Of a stretch of 64,000 nucleotides of DNA, positions 17,483 through 27,358 are shown piece after piece. A program made the position numbers and the translations under genes. This DNA comes from Guyparkeria sp. SCN-R1 (lineage in GTDB: Bacteria > Pseudomonadota > Gammaproteobacteria > Halothiobacillales > Halothiobacillaceae), in contig NZ_QZMT01000001.1 of NCBI RefSeq assembly GCF_003932495.1, positions 248,001-312,000 on the forward strand. Direction: 5' to 3'. Position 1 is the first letter of the stretch, and each line of letters begins with the position of its first letter. The notes below the pieces were generated by a model. That model worked only from the letters and a program-made list of their open reading frames with translations, had not been told where the DNA came from and did no database searches.

Positions 17483-18646
17483 ATGTACAAGATTCACACC
17501 CTCAACGCCATCTCCAACAAGGGCCTCGAGCGCCTGCCGACCGACAAGTACGACATCGGTGCCGACCTGAACGACGCGGACGGCATCCTGGTCCGTTCGG
17601 CCAAGATGCACGACATGGACCTGCCGGAGTCGCTGCTGGCCATCGGCCGTGCCGGCGCTGGCGTCAACAATGTCCCGGTCGACCGCATGACCGACAAGGG
17701 CGTGGTGGTCTTCAACGCCCCGGGCGCGAACGCCAACGCGGTCAAGGAGCTGGTTATTGCCGGCATGCTGATGTCGATCCGCAACATCGGCCCGGCCTGG
17801 GACTTCGCGCGCAAGCTCGAGGGATCCGATGAGGAGATCAACAAGGCGACCGAGGCCGGCAAGAAGAACTTCAAGGGCTTCGAGCTGCCGGGCCGCACCC
17901 TGGGCATCATCGGCTTGGGCGCCATCGGCGTACGCGTGGCCAACTCGGCCAAGGCGTTGGGCATGCGCGTGATCGGCTTCGACCCGGGTATCAGCGTCGA
18001 GCGCGCCTGGGAGCTGTCGCCGGACGTCCACCAGGCGGGCAGTGTCGACGAGGTCCTGGCCAAGGCCGACTTCGTTTCCCTGCACGTGCCGCTGATCGAC
18101 GCGACCCGTGACCTGATCAACGCCGAGCGTCTGGCGTTCATGAAGGACAACGTCGTGGTCCTGAACTTCGCCCGTGCCGGCATCGTCAACGAGCAGGCCA
18201 TGGTCGACGCGCTGGACAACGGCAAGGCCCTGTCCTACGTCTGCGACTTCCCGACCAACCTGACCAAGAACCATCCGAAGTGCCTGGCCCTGCCGCACCT
18301 GGGTGCGTCCACCGACGAGGCAGAGGACAACTGCGCGATCATGGTTGCCGATCAGATCCGCGACTACATCGAGAACGGCAACATCAAGAACGCGGTCAAC
18401 ATGCCGCACGTGCAGATGGCACGTTCGGGTGCCCAGCGCATCGCGATCGCCAACCTCAATCGTCCGGACATGGTCGGTCAGATCTCGCACATCCTTGGCA
18501 AGGCCGGCGTGAACATCGAGCACCTGGTCAACGAGTCGCGTGACAAGGTGGCCTACACCCTGCTGGACGTCGACCGCGAGGTGCCGGCCGAGACCCGCGA
18601 CGAGCTCGCCGCGATCGACGGCGTTCTGCGCCTGCGCCTGCTCTGA
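17483..18646 (+). CDS. serA: D-3-phosphoglycerate dehydrogenase, short form
   Basis: First step of serine synthesis. 387 residues: substrate domain (IGRAGAGVNNVPVDRM), NAD domain with GIIGLGAIGVRVANSA, catalytic Arg (NFARAGIVNE), Glu (STDEAEDN region) and His (LPHLGAST), then a C-terminal ACT-like regulatory domain (about 315-387, NRPDMVGQISHILGKAGVNI). It is shorter than type with an intervening domain (over 500 residues). The location between serC and pheA is notable because the Pseudomonas block usually runs serC-pheA. AAGGAA precedes the ATG. Confidence 0.95.
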   Translation: MYKIHTLNAISNKGLERLPTDKYDIGADLNDADGILVRSAKMHDMDLPESLLAIGRAGAGVNNVPVDRMTDKGVVVFNAPGANANAVKELVIAGMLMSIRNIGPAWDFARKLEGSDEEINKATEAGKKNFKGFELPGRTLGIIGLGAIGVRVANSAKALGMRVIGFDPGISVERAWELSPDVHQAGSVDEVLAKADFVSLHVPLIDATRDLINAERLAFMKDNVVVLNFARAGIVNEQAMVDALDNGKALSYVCDFPTNLTKNHPKCLALPHLGASTDEAEDNCAIMVADQIRDYIENGNIKNAVNMPHVQMARSGAQRIAIANLNRPDMVGQISHILGKAGVNIEHLVNESRDKVAYTLLDVDREVPAETRDELAAIDGVLRLRLL

Positions 18647-18661
18647 TCCCCGTTCGGGCCC

Positions 18662-19807
18662 ATGGGCGGCATGAAAGCCAAGTCCGCGGCTGACGCGGCA
18701 CTGCCCGAGAGCCTGGACGAGGTGCGGGTGCTGATCGACTCGGTCGATCGGCAGATTCTCGACCTGCTCAGCCAGCGCGCGCGCCTGGCCGAGCAGGTCG
18801 CGTTCATCAAGGAGCGCGATCCCGCGCATCATTCCGGGCAATCGTTCTATCGGCCGGAGCGCGAGGCGCAGGTGCTTTCCCGCATCCGTGATCTCAACCC
18901 CGGTCCGCTGGACGATGAGACCGTCGCCTGGCTGTTCCGCGAGATCATGTCGGCCTGCCTGGCCCACGAGCGCCCGCTCTCGATCGCAACCCTCGGGCCG
19001 TCGGGCACCTTCTCCGAGTTGGCGGCGGTGGCGGCCTTCGGTCACGGCGGGCGGCTGCAGTTCGAGCCGGGCATCCCCGAGGTGTTCCGTGCGGTCTCCG
19101 CCGGTAGTGTCGATTACGGCGTGGTGCCGCTGGAGAACTCCACCGAGGGCAGTGTCTCGGTCACGCTCGACTCGCTCGCCGGCAGCGACCTGCTGCTCTG
19201 CGGCGAGGTGGCCCTGCGCATCGACCAGCAGTTGATGGCGCACCCGGATGCCGGCAGCACGCCCCGCGTGATCGTCTCGCATGCCCAGTCGCTGGCCCAG
19301 TGCCGCGAATGGCTCGATGCCCATTTCCCCGGCATCGAGCGCATGGCGGTGTCGAGCAACAGCGCCGCCGCCCAGCAGGCGGCGGCCGACCCCGAGGTGT
19401 TCGCCATCGGGCCGAGGTTCGCCGCCGAGCGTCATGGGCTGGTGGTCCGCGCCTCGAACATCCAGGACAACGTCCAGAACACCACCCGTTTCGCCGTGCT
19501 CGGCCGCGAGCCGGTTGCGCCCTCGGGCAACGACAAGACGGCCTTGCTGCTATCGGTGACCAACGAGCCCGGCGCACTGACGCGGCTGTTGCTCCCGCTG
19601 TCCGAAGCCGGTATCGACGTGCTGCGCATCGAGTCACGCCCGGCGCGGGACCGTGTCTGGGATTACGTGTTCTTCATCGACATCGCCGGTCATCGTGACG
19701 AGTCGGCGGTGGCGGCGGCACTCGAGCGGTTGCGCCCCCATTGCGGTCAACTGCGGGTGCTGGGGTCCTACCCGGTGCCGGTGATCAGCCATCCGGGGGG
19801 CGAATGA
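18662..19807 (+). CDS. pheA: Bifunctional chorismate mutase / prephenate dehydratase (P-protein)
   Basis: Makes phenylpyruvate from chorismate. 381 residues: AroQ-type chorismate mutase (about 15-105; RVLIDSVDRQILDLL), prephenate dehydratase (about 110-285; TLGPSGTFSELA, VVPLENSTEGSV, TRFAVLGRE) and a C-terminal ACT domain (about 295-370; NEPGALTRLL, and ESRP for phenylalanine feedback). It starts 15 bp after serA and its TGA overlaps the hisC start, so translation is probably coupled. ATG 18662 or ATG 18671 are both possible starts. Confidence 0.96.
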   Translation: MGGMKAKSAADAALPESLDEVRVLIDSVDRQILDLLSQRARLAEQVAFIKERDPAHHSGQSFYRPEREAQVLSRIRDLNPGPLDDETVAWLFREIMSACLAHERPLSIATLGPSGTFSELAAVAAFGHGGRLQFEPGIPEVFRAVSAGSVDYGVVPLENSTEGSVSVTLDSLAGSDLLLCGEVALRIDQQLMAHPDAGSTPRVIVSHAQSLAQCREWLDAHFPGIERMAVSSNSAAAQQAAADPEVFAIGPRFAAERHGLVVRASNIQDNVQNTTRFAVLGREPVAPSGNDKTALLLSVTNEPGALTRLLLPLSEAGIDVLRIESRPARDRVWDYVFFIDIAGHRDESAVAAALERLRPHCGQLRVLGSYPVPVISHPGGE

Positions 19808-20979
19808 TGGGCGTGAAGGAGACCGAGTTGTCATTCGGGCGGGTTCGCGACTGTGTCGCGGCTATCCGGCCTTACGTGCCGGGCAAGCCGGCCGAGGAGG
19901 TCGCGCGTGAGTACGGTATCGAGGAGGTTCTCAAGCTCGCCTCCAACGAAAACCCGCTCGGTCCGTCGCCGCGCGCCGTCGAGGCGATTCAAGCGGGGCT
20001 GGCCGATCTGCACGTCTACCCGGACGGCAGCGGTTTCCACCTCAAGCGAGCGATCGGCAGCCATTTCGGCGTAAATCCGGAGCAGGTCACGCTGGGCAAT
20101 GGCTCGAACGACGTGCTCGAACTGGTCGCGCGCGCCTATCTCGAACCGGGCGTGAATGCCGTGTTCTCCGAGCACGCCTTCGCCGTCTACGCCCTGGCCA
20201 CCCAGGCCGCCGGCGCCGCGGCGAAGGTCGTGCCGGCGCGCCCGGCCGACGACCGGGAGATGCCCTTTGGTGCCGATCTCGAGGCGATGGCCGCGGCGGT
20301 CGATGAGCACACCCGCGTGCTGTTCCTCGCCAACCCCAACAACCCGACCGGGACCTGGGTAGAGGCCGCCGAGCTGCGCGCGCTACTCGATGCCGTGCCA
20401 TCGCACGTGGTCGTGGTGCTCGACGAAGCGTATACCGAATACGTCGACGATCTGGCCTTCCCGAACGGCATCGAGCTGCTCGCGCACTACCCGAACTTGG
20501 TGGTGACGCGCACCTTCTCGAAGATCTTCGGCCTGGCGGCCCTGCGCGTGGGCTTCGCGGTCAGTGAGCCGGCGATTGCCAGCCTGCTCGATCGCGTACG
20601 TCATCCCTTCAACGTCAACGCGCTCGCCCTACGGGCCGCCGAAGCGGCACTCGAAGACAGCGAGTTCATCGCCCGAAGCCGCGAGGTCAACCGGGCCGGC
20701 CTGGCCCAGTGGGCAACCGCCGCCGAGGCGAACGGCTGGCAGTTCGTTCCCAGTCGGGCGAACTTCATCACGGTGATCACGCCGTTTGCAGCCGGGCGCG
20801 TATTCGAGGCCCTGTTGCGCGAGGGTGTGATCGTCCGCCCGCTCGGTGGCATGGAGGCTCGCGGCGGGTTGTCGCAAGCGCTTCGTATCACCATCGGGAC
20901 GGCCGAGCAGAACGCCCGTGCCATCGACGCTCTAAAGGACGTGTTGGCGCGTCTGGCCGACGAGGGTCCCTCCGCATGA
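19804..20979 (+). CDS. hisC: Histidinol-phosphate aminotransferase (HisC2 type)
   Basis: PLP class-I aminotransferase. 391 residues; LASNENPLGPSP, NGSNDVLELVARAYL, NPNNPTG, LDEAYTEY and the PLP lysine in TRTFSKIFGLAALRVG. In this aromatic cluster the enzyme may also transaminate phenylpyruvate or prephenate products, as proposed for HisC2 proteins in the same position; this is inference. The start overlaps the pheA stop (ATGATG at 19804), and its own stop overlaps the tyrA start, giving a tightly coupled pheA-hisC-tyrA unit. Confidence 0.94.
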   Translation: MMGVKETELSFGRVRDCVAAIRPYVPGKPAEEVAREYGIEEVLKLASNENPLGPSPRAVEAIQAGLADLHVYPDGSGFHLKRAIGSHFGVNPEQVTLGNGSNDVLELVARAYLEPGVNAVFSEHAFAVYALATQAAGAAAKVVPARPADDREMPFGADLEAMAAAVDEHTRVLFLANPNNPTGTWVEAAELRALLDAVPSHVVVVLDEAYTEYVDDLAFPNGIELLAHYPNLVVTRTFSKIFGLAALRVGFAVSEPAIASLLDRVRHPFNVNALALRAAEAALEDSEFIARSREVNRAGLAQWATAAEANGWQFVPSRANFITVITPFAAGRVFEALLREGVIVRPLGGMEARGGLSQALRITIGTAEQNARAIDALKDVLARLADEGPSA

Positions 20980-21893
20980 TGTTTCGCCGGCTGGCACTGA
21001 TCGGCACCGGCCTGATCGGTGGTTCGCTGGCCTTGGCCTTGCGCGAGCGCGGTGAGGTGGGCGAGGTGGTCGGATATTCGCGCCGACTCGACACCCGCCT
21101 GGCCGCTGAGCGGCTGGGCCTCGTCGACCGACCGGCGGATTCGATTGCCGAGGCGGTCGAGGGGGCGGACCTGGTGTTCCTGGCCACGCCGGTCAAGGCG
21201 ATGGACGCAGTACTTGGCGAGTTGGCGGCCTGCCTGCCGGATGACGCCTTGGTAACCGATGGTGGCAGTGTCAAGGGGGCGGTGGTCGAGCGGGCGCGGG
21301 CGCATCTCTCGGCCGGGCAACTTGCCCGATTCGTCCCGGGGCACCCGATTGCTGGGCGCGAGCGCAGCGGGCCGGAAGCGGCGACCGCGGATCTTTACCG
21401 CGGCCATCGCGTGATCCTCACGCCGATCAAGGAAAACCGCGCCGAGGACGTCGCCCGCATCGAGGCGATGTGGCAGGCGACCGGGGCCCGTATCGAACGG
21501 CTTGAGGTGGCCCATCACGATCACGTGCTGGCCGCCACATCCCACCTCCCGCATGCGGCCGCCTACGCGATGGTCTCGGCACTGGCCCGGCTGGCCGAGC
21601 GCTATGAGGTCTTTCGCTACGCTGCGGGCGGCTTTCGTGACTTCACGCGCATTGCCAGCTCCGATCCGGTCATGTGGCGGGATATCTGCCTCGACAACCG
21701 CGACGAGATCCTGGTGATGCTCGACCACTATCGCGCCGAGCTCGACTGCCTGCGGGGCATGCTGGAATCCGCCGATGGCGAGCAGATCGAGCATTATTTC
21801 CACGAGGCGAAGGCCGTGCGCGACGCCCTGTATCCCGTGGCCCACGCTAACGGGGCCAACGGAGTTAGCCAGACAGACACGTCCGGCCACTGA
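20976..21893 (+). CDS. tyrA: Prephenate dehydrogenase
   Basis: Oxidative decarboxylation of prephenate (or arogenate) in tyrosine synthesis. 305 residues; the NAD(P) motif ALIGTGLIGGSLALALR is at the extreme N-terminus, then DGGSVKGAVV, the substrate-binding GHPIAGRERSG, HHDHVLAATSHLPH with catalytic His, and FRDFTRIASSDP. It overlaps the hisC stop by the ATGA arrangement. In Pseudomonas tyrA is fused to aroA; here the two are separate genes 55 bp apart. Confidence 0.95.
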   Translation: MMFRRLALIGTGLIGGSLALALRERGEVGEVVGYSRRLDTRLAAERLGLVDRPADSIAEAVEGADLVFLATPVKAMDAVLGELAACLPDDALVTDGGSVKGAVVERARAHLSAGQLARFVPGHPIAGRERSGPEAATADLYRGHRVILTPIKENRAEDVARIEAMWQATGARIERLEVAHHDHVLAATSHLPHAAAYAMVSALARLAERYEVFRYAAGGFRDFTRIASSDPVMWRDICLDNRDEILVMLDHYRAELDCLRGMLESADGEQIEHYFHEAKAVRDALYPVAHANGANGVSQTDTSGH

Positions 21894-21948
21894 CCCGCCG
21901 GCTTGTCCGAACCAATCCTTTTTCAGCCCAACCCCGGATGACCGCGCC

Positions 21949-23304
21949 ATGACCGTAGTTCATGATTCCGCTTCCCTGATCTATCGCAGCACCGTCGCTC
22001 AAGCGCTTGAGGGCGAGGCGCGGGTGCCGGGAGACAAGTCGATCTCGCATCGCTCGATCATGTTCGGCTCACTGGCCGAAGGCACCACCGAGATCAGCGG
22101 TTTCCTCGAAGGCGAGGACAGCCTCAATACCCTGCGCTGTTTCCGGGCAATGGGTGTCTCCATCACCGACCCCGAGTCCGGGCGGGTGACCATCGAGGGC
22201 GTGGGGCTGCATGGCCTGAAACAGCCGGAAAAGCCACTCTACGTCGGCAATTCGGGAACGTCGATGCGCCTGATGTCCGGCATCCTCGCCGGGCAGGCCT
22301 TCGATTCGGTAATCGAGGGCGATGCTTCGCTGTCGCGCCGGCCGATGAAACGGGTGATCGACCCGCTCACCGCCATGGGGGCACGGATCGAATCCGGCCC
22401 CGAGGGGCGTTCTCCGCTCAAGATCCACGGCGGTCAGCCGCTCAAGGCGATCGACTACGCCATGCCGATGGCCAGCGCCCAGGTGAAATCCTGTGTGTTG
22501 CTTGCCGGCCTGTACGCCGAGGGCCGCACCTGCGTGACCGAACCGGCACCGACCCGAGACCACACCGAGCGCATGCTCTCGGGGCTGGGTGTCGGCATGC
22601 AGCGTGAGGGGGCGCGGGTCTGCATCGACCAGGGCGATGCCGGCGCGCGACGGCTGGTTGGGCGTGCGCTCGAGGTGCCGGCCGACATCTCCTCGGCAGC
22701 GTTCTTCCTGGTCGCGGCCAGCATCGTCCCCGACTCGGACATCCTGCTCACCCACGTGGGCCTGAACCCGACGCGCACCGGGGTGATCGATATCCTCCAG
22801 GCGATGGGCGCGGACATCCGTATCGAGAACCGTCGCGAGGTGGGTGGCGAGCCGGTCGGTGACCTGCGCGTGAAAAGCGCCGAGCTCCACGGCATCGAGA
22901 TCGACGAGGCGCTGGTGCCGCTGGCGATCGACGAGTTCCCGGTGATCTTTGTCGCCGCCGCCTGCGCCAAGGGTCGGACGGTGCTGACGGGGGCAGAGGA
23001 GTTGCGGGTCAAGGAATCCGATCGCATCGCGGTGATGGCCGATGGCCTGCAGAAGCTCGGCATCGACGCGACCCCCACCGAGGACGGCATGATCATCGAG
23101 GGGCGCGGCGAGCCGACGCCGTTCGGGTCGGCGACCATCTACGCGCAGGGTGACCACCGGATCGCGATGGCATTCGCCGTCGCCGGGCTCAAGGCTCGTG
23201 GCGAAGTCACCATCCACGATTGCCAGTTCGTCGAGACCTCGTTTCCGGGGTTTGCCGAGTTGTTCAACCGACTCGGTGGCTGCCTGGAGCTTTCGCGGCA
23301 CTGA
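21949..23304 (+). CDS. aroA: 3-phosphoshikimate 1-carboxyvinyltransferase (EPSP synthase)
   Basis: Sixth shikimate-pathway step: phosphoenolpyruvate plus shikimate-3-phosphate. 451 residues in two inside-out domains. Motifs: VPGDKSISHRSIMFG (substrate loop), YVGNSGTSMRLMSGILAG, ASAQVKSC, and KESDRIAVMADGL. The NSGTSMRL loop (NSGT rather than NAGTA) resembles the Agrobacterium CP4/Pseudomonas class II type. ATG 21949 gives the expected N-terminus; the ribosome site is weak (GGAT), so coupling to tyrA is possible. Next is cmk after a 242-bp gap. Confidence 0.96.
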   Translation: MTVVHDSASLIYRSTVAQALEGEARVPGDKSISHRSIMFGSLAEGTTEISGFLEGEDSLNTLRCFRAMGVSITDPESGRVTIEGVGLHGLKQPEKPLYVGNSGTSMRLMSGILAGQAFDSVIEGDASLSRRPMKRVIDPLTAMGARIESGPEGRSPLKIHGGQPLKAIDYAMPMASAQVKSCVLLAGLYAEGRTCVTEPAPTRDHTERMLSGLGVGMQREGARVCIDQGDAGARRLVGRALEVPADISSAAFFLVAASIVPDSDILLTHVGLNPTRTGVIDILQAMGADIRIENRREVGGEPVGDLRVKSAELHGIEIDEALVPLAIDEFPVIFVAAACAKGRTVLTGAEELRVKESDRIAVMADGLQKLGIDATPTEDGMIIEGRGEPTPFGSATIYAQGDHRIAMAFAVAGLKARGEVTIHDCQFVETSFPGFAELFNRLGGCLELSRH

Positions 23305-23433
23305 GGCTGGAAAGCCTGCGGGGTTTTTGCGAGTGGCCTGCGGTTGATCGAAGGGTGCGTCCCCGTTATGCCTTGCCTCGCGCGCCCGGCACCGCAGTCG
23401 GAAAAGTGGCGACAGTTGGCTGGCGTGCGAAAT

Positions 23434-23456
23434 CCCACCTGCTGGTTTGAGGTGGG
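23434..23456. other. Hairpin in aroA-cmk gap
   Basis: CCCACCT (23434-23440) pairs with AGGTGGG (23450-23456) over a 9-nt loop, with no T tract. It may be a leader structure before cmk. The rest of 23305-23546 shows no gene. Confidence 0.3.
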
Positions 23457-23546
23457 TTCCTTGCCGAAGGGCCAGGTTGCGCAACGGATCGTGGGTAGCC
23501 GATCGCCGTGACACGTCGCCTAACGCAGCAATATCAGGAGAATTCA

Positions 23547-24215
23547 ATGGTACCGGTCATCACTATCGACGGCCCCAGTGGTTCGGGCAAAGGCACGATC
23601 GCCCGGCGGCTTGCTGCCCGGTTGGGCTTCGGCATGCTCGATTCCGGCGCGCTCTATCGACTGACCGCGCTGGCCAGCCAAAATGCTGGCCTGGCGCCGC
23701 AGGCGCCCGAGATCGTCGATATCGCGCGCTACCTTGCCTGCCGTTTCGACGAAGAGGGCAATGTGTTTCTCAACGATGAGAACGTCAGCCGGGAGCTGCG
23801 TACCGAAACCACCGGCGCGATCGCCTCGCAGATCGCCGCACGCCCCGAGGTACGCGAGGCACTGCTGCAGCGGCAACGTGACTTTGCCAAGTTGCCGGGG
23901 CTGGTTGCCGACGGCCGTGACATGGGCACGGTGGTCTTCCCCGAGGCTCCCGCCAAGATCTTTCTCGATGCCAGCGCCGAGGTGCGCGCCGATCGACGTT
24001 ATAAGCAGTTGATCGAGAATGGATTCGATGCTAGTTTTACCGCCCTCGTCGAGGAGATTCGTCAACGGGACGAGCGGGATCGCAATCGGTCGGTTGCGCC
24101 ACTCAAACCGGCGGAAGATGCGTTAGTCGTTGATTCCAGCGACCTTTCCATCGACGAGGTGGAGGCCACGCTGTGGCGCTACATCCAGGATCGGCTCGCC
24201 GATCGGGACGCGTAG
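23547..24215 (+). CDS. cmk: Cytidylate kinase
   Basis: Phosphorylates CMP/dCMP with ATP. 222 residues; P-loop IDGPSGSGKGTIARRLA, LDSGALYRL, the NMP-binding region and VADGRDMGTVVFPEA, and the LID with RQRDERDRNRSVAPL. ATG 23547 has CAGGAG 6 bp upstream. It lies immediately before rpsA, as in most gammaproteobacteria. Confidence 0.97.
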   Translation: MVPVITIDGPSGSGKGTIARRLAARLGFGMLDSGALYRLTALASQNAGLAPQAPEIVDIARYLACRFDEEGNVFLNDENVSRELRTETTGAIASQIAARPEVREALLQRQRDFAKLPGLVADGRDMGTVVFPEAPAKIFLDASAEVRADRRYKQLIENGFDASFTALVEEIRQRDERDRNRSVAPLKPAEDALVVDSSDLSIDEVEATLWRYIQDRLADRDA

Positions 24216-24377
24216 CAACACGGCGGGGCCATTGACTCGTGTTTTTGTACGGGCAATTCCGCCCGCTCAACAACCCGTTTGTCTGGCAAACCCAAGGATC
24301 GGATACGCCAGTGTTTTTTTACCACGACGGACAGCAATTGGAACGTCCAGTCGTCAACCCTTTGGAAATGCGGATTA

Positions 24378-26051
24378 ATGTCTGAAAGTTTTGCCCAGCT
24401 TTTTGAAGAAAGCCTCCAGAATGCCGTCATGCAGGCGGGCTCGATCGTCTACGGCAAGGTCGTGGACATCAACGATGACTACGTCACCGTCGACGCTGGC
24501 CTGAAGTCGGAAGGTATCATCCCCACCGATCAGTTCCGTGACGAGAACGGCGAGCTGAACATCAGCGTTGGTGAAGAGGTCGAAGTCGCCCTCGATGCCG
24601 TCGAGGACGGTTTCGGCGAGACCCGCCTGTCGCGTGAAAAGGCCCTGCGTGCCCGTGCGTGGAAGAAGCTGGAGAAGGCTTTCGACGACGACGAAATCGT
24701 CACCGGCCGCATTTCCGGGAAGGTCAAGGGTGGTTTCACCGTCGAACTCGGCGACGTCCGTGCATTCCTGCCGGGTTCGCTGGTCGACGTGCGCCCGATC
24801 CGGGACACCACCTACCTCGAAGGCAAGGACATCGAGTTCAAGATCATCAAGCTCGATCAGCGCCGCAACAACGTGGTCGTATCCCGCCGCGCGGTTGTCG
24901 AGGAAGAGTACAGCGCCGAGCGCGAAGCGCTGCTCGAGCAGCTGCAGGAAGGCATGGTTCTGCGCGGTATCGTCAAGAACCTCACCGACTACGGCGCGTT
25001 CCTGGACCTCGGCGGCATCGATGGCCTGCTGCACATCACCGACATGGCGTGGAAGCGCGTCAAGCATCCGTCCGAGATGGTCAACATCGGTGACGAGATC
25101 GACGTCAAGGTGCTGAAGTTCGACCGCGAGCGCAACCGCGTTTCGCTGGGCCTCAAGCAGCTGGGCGAAGATCCGTGGAGCGACATCTCCCGTCGCTACC
25201 CGACCTCCACCCGCCTGTTCGGCAAGGTCACCAACATCACCGATTACGGCTGCTTCGTCGAGATCGAGGATGGCGTCGAAGGTCTGGTACACGTCTCCGA
25301 GATGGACTGGACCAACAAGAACGTCAACCCGGGCAAGCTGGTCAACGTCGGCGACGAGGTCGAGGTGATGATCCTCGATATCGACGAGGACCGCCGCCGG
25401 ATCTCGCTGGGCATGAAGCAGTGCCAGCCGAACCCGTGGGATGCCTTCGCTGCATCGCACACCAAGGGCGACAAGGTTTCCGGCCAGATCAAGTCGATCA
25501 CCGACTTCGGCATCTTCATCGGCCTGGACGGCGGTATCGATGGCCTGGTTCACCTGTCCGATCTGTCCTGGAGCGAGCCGGGCGAAGACGCCGTGCGCCA
25601 GTTCAAGAAGGGCGAGGAGCTCGAGGCCGTGGTCATCGCGATCGACCCGGAGCGCGAGCGCATCTCACTGGGACTCAAGCAGCTCGAGGACGATCCGCTG
25701 TCCAACTGGGCGGCCGACAACCCGAAGGGCAGCATCGTCAAGGGTACGCTGCGTGAAGTCGACGCCCGCGGCGCCGTGGTCGAGCTGGCTGAAGGCATCG
25801 ACGGCTACATCCGTGCCTCGGACATCGCTCGCGAGCGTATTGACGACGCCCGCACCGTCCTGAAGGAAGGTGAGGAAGTTGAGGCCAAGTTCATGGGTAT
25901 CGACCGTAAGAACCGCATGATCAGCCTGTCGATCCGCGCCAAGGATCACGCCGAGGAAGCCGAGGCGATGGACGAGCTCAGCAAGGCGCCGAGCACCTCG
26001 TCGCCGACCCTGGGTGACCTGCTCAAGGAACAGCTCGGCCGCTCCGAGTAA
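24378..26051 (+). CDS. rpsA: 30S ribosomal protein S1
   Basis: mRNA-binding ribosomal protein needed for initiation on structured leaders. 557 residues, the same as E. coli S1, with six S1/OB repeats; the repeats open with recurring motifs such as [35 protein letters not shown] and [18 protein letters not shown] 24378 ([13 protein letters not shown]) is the family start. The 162-bp leader after cmk is a plausible site for S1 autoregulation by family precedent. A strong terminator follows the stop. Confidence 0.98.
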   Translation: MSESFAQLFEESLQNAVMQAGSIVYGKVVDINDDYVTVDAGLKSEGIIPTDQFRDENGELNISVGEEVEVALDAVEDGFGETRLSREKALRARAWKKLEKAFDDDEIVTGRISGKVKGGFTVELGDVRAFLPGSLVDVRPIRDTTYLEGKDIEFKIIKLDQRRNNVVVSRRAVVEEEYSAEREALLEQLQEGMVLRGIVKNLTDYGAFLDLGGIDGLLHITDMAWKRVKHPSEMVNIGDEIDVKVLKFDRERNRVSLGLKQLGEDPWSDISRRYPTSTRLFGKVTNITDYGCFVEIEDGVEGLVHVSEMDWTNKNVNPGKLVNVGDEVEVMILDIDEDRRRISLGMKQCQPNPWDAFAASHTKGDKVSGQIKSITDFGIFIGLDGGIDGLVHLSDLSWSEPGEDAVRQFKKGEELEAVVIAIDPERERISLGLKQLEDDPLSNWAADNPKGSIVKGTLREVDARGAVVELAEGIDGYIRASDIARERIDDARTVLKEGEEVEAKFMGIDRKNRMISLSIRAKDHAEEAEAMDELSKAPSTSSPTLGDLLKEQLGRSE

Positions 26052-26070
26052 CTCGGAACTGTCGTGTCCG

Positions 26071-26104
26071 AAAAACGCCATCCTTTGTGATGGCGTTTTT
26101 TATG
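26071..26104 (+). terminator. Terminator after rpsA
   Basis: AAAAACGCCATC (26071-26082) pairs with GATGGCGTTTTT (26089-26100), 6-nt loop, and a T run follows. Confidence 0.92.
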
Positions 26105-26251
26105 GCTATCCCCGCCGGTCCGCCTCGGTGGTCGATCTTGGCCCCATTGGCGAGCGGGAAGCCACGAATTCCCTTGGAATCCCCCGGTTCACCGGGGAGT
26201 TCTGCCAAACCTTAGCTGTGCGCCCCACGTGGCGGCAACGGAGATTGACCG

Positions 26252-26548
26252 ATGACCAAGTCGGAACTGATCGAACGGCTGGCCGATCGCCAGCAGTACC
26301 TGCCCATGCGCGATATCGAGACCTCGGTACGCCTGATGCTCGACGAGATGATGGATGCGTTGAGTGCCGGTGACCGGATCGAGATCCGTGGTTTTGGTAG
26401 CTTCTCGCTCAACTATCGCCGCCCACGTCTGGGTCGCAATCCGAAGACCGGCGAGACCGTTTCGCTGGGGGCTAAGTACGTGCCGCACTTCAAGCCGGGC
26501 AAGGAATTGCGTGAGCGTGTCAATGCGGCCGTGAAGCAGGGGGACTGA
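26252..26548 (+). CDS. ihfB: Integration host factor beta subunit
   Basis: DNA-bending histone-like protein that pairs with IhfA. 98 residues; [12 protein letters not shown]-terminus, [17 protein letters not shown], and the DNA-intercalating arm with [10 protein letters not shown]; the C-terminal helix has [12 protein letters not shown]. Ribosome site GGAGA lies 7 bp upstream. It follows rpsA as in E. coli, but pyrF follows directly, without lapA/lapB between. Confidence 0.97.
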   Translation: MTKSELIERLADRQQYLPMRDIETSVRLMLDEMMDALSAGDRIEIRGFGSFSLNYRRPRLGRNPKTGETVSLGAKYVPHFKPGKELRERVNAAVKQGD

Positions 26549-26550
26549 GG

Positions 26551-27255
26551 TTGGCTCGCCATCGCTCCCAACCGCGTATCTACGTGGCGCTGGATGCCGC
26601 CGAAGAGGGTCGGGTCAGGGAATTGCTCTCCACGCTCGACCCGTCGCTCTGCGGGATCAAGATTGGCAAGGAAGCCTTCACGGCCCACGGGCCGCGGGCG
26701 GTGGAATGGGCGCGTCAGTGTGGATTTCCGGTTTTCCTGGATCTGAAATTCCACGACATCCCCAACACGGTGGCCCAGGCTTGTCGGGCCGCGGCCGACC
26801 TGGACGTCGCCCTGGTGAATGTTCACGCCAGCGGTGGCCGCCGGATGCTCGAGGCGGCTCGGGACGCAATTGGGGGCACCGGGGACGCCCCGGCCCTGAT
26901 AGCCGTGACGGTACTGACCTCGATGGAGGATTCCGATCTGGCCGAGGTTGGCGTGACTGATGGTGCCGAGGCTCAGGTTGGGCGCCTTGCCAGATTGGCC
27001 GCCGATGTCGGTCTCGACGGGGTGGTGTGTTCGGCTCGGGAAGCGGCCTCGATGCGCGCACTCTTTCCCGGCGAGACAGGATTGGTAGTCACCCCCGGGG
27101 TCCGCCCGGCAGGCAGTGCCCGCGACGACCAGCGCCGGGTGGTCACGCCCGCTGATGCGTTGGCAAACGGGGCGACCAGCCTCGTGATCGGTCGACCGAT
27201 CACGGCGGCGGCAGACCCGGGCAGGGCGCTAGAGGCGATTGTCGCGGAGCTTTGA
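26551..27255 (+). CDS. pyrF: Orotidine 5'-phosphate decarboxylase
   Basis: Last step of UMP synthesis. 234 residues; YVALDA, the KIGKEAF substrate contact, the catalytic signature [19 protein letters not shown], and the C-terminal TPGVRP and VIGRPIT phosphate grip. The start is TTG 26551 with GCAGGGGG upstream, only 2 bp after the ihfB stop, so expression is probably coupled. No ATG gives an intact N-terminal strand. Confidence 0.95.
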   Translation: MARHRSQPRIYVALDAAEEGRVRELLSTLDPSLCGIKIGKEAFTAHGPRAVEWARQCGFPVFLDLKFHDIPNTVAQACRAAADLDVALVNVHASGGRRMLEAARDAIGGTGDAPALIAVTVLTSMEDSDLAEVGVTDGAEAQVGRLARLAADVGLDGVVCSAREAASMRALFPGETGLVVTPGVRPAGSARDDQRRVVTPADALANGATSLVIGRPITAAADPGRALEAIVAEL

Positions 27256-27278
27256 CTCAGGGCTGATGCCAAAACGAG

Positions 27279-27313
27279 AAACGCCCGTGTCGCTTGGCGA
27301 GACGGGCGTTTTT
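27279..27313. terminator. Bidirectional terminator between pyrF and mltF
   Basis: A 15-bp stem with one mismatch, AAACGCCCGT... (27279-27293) against ...ACGGGCGTTT (27297-27311), TTG loop, T tract on the plus strand and A tract for the minus strand. Confidence 0.85.
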
Positions 27314-27358
27314 CATGGTTGCTCGTTTTTTATCGCCATTGGAGGCGAAGACGAAGGT

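Noticed and set aside
16343-19435. 1030-codon antisense frame over serC-serA-pheA
   Set aside because: Spans three genuine genes; no ribosome site or family motif, typical high-GC antisense artefact.
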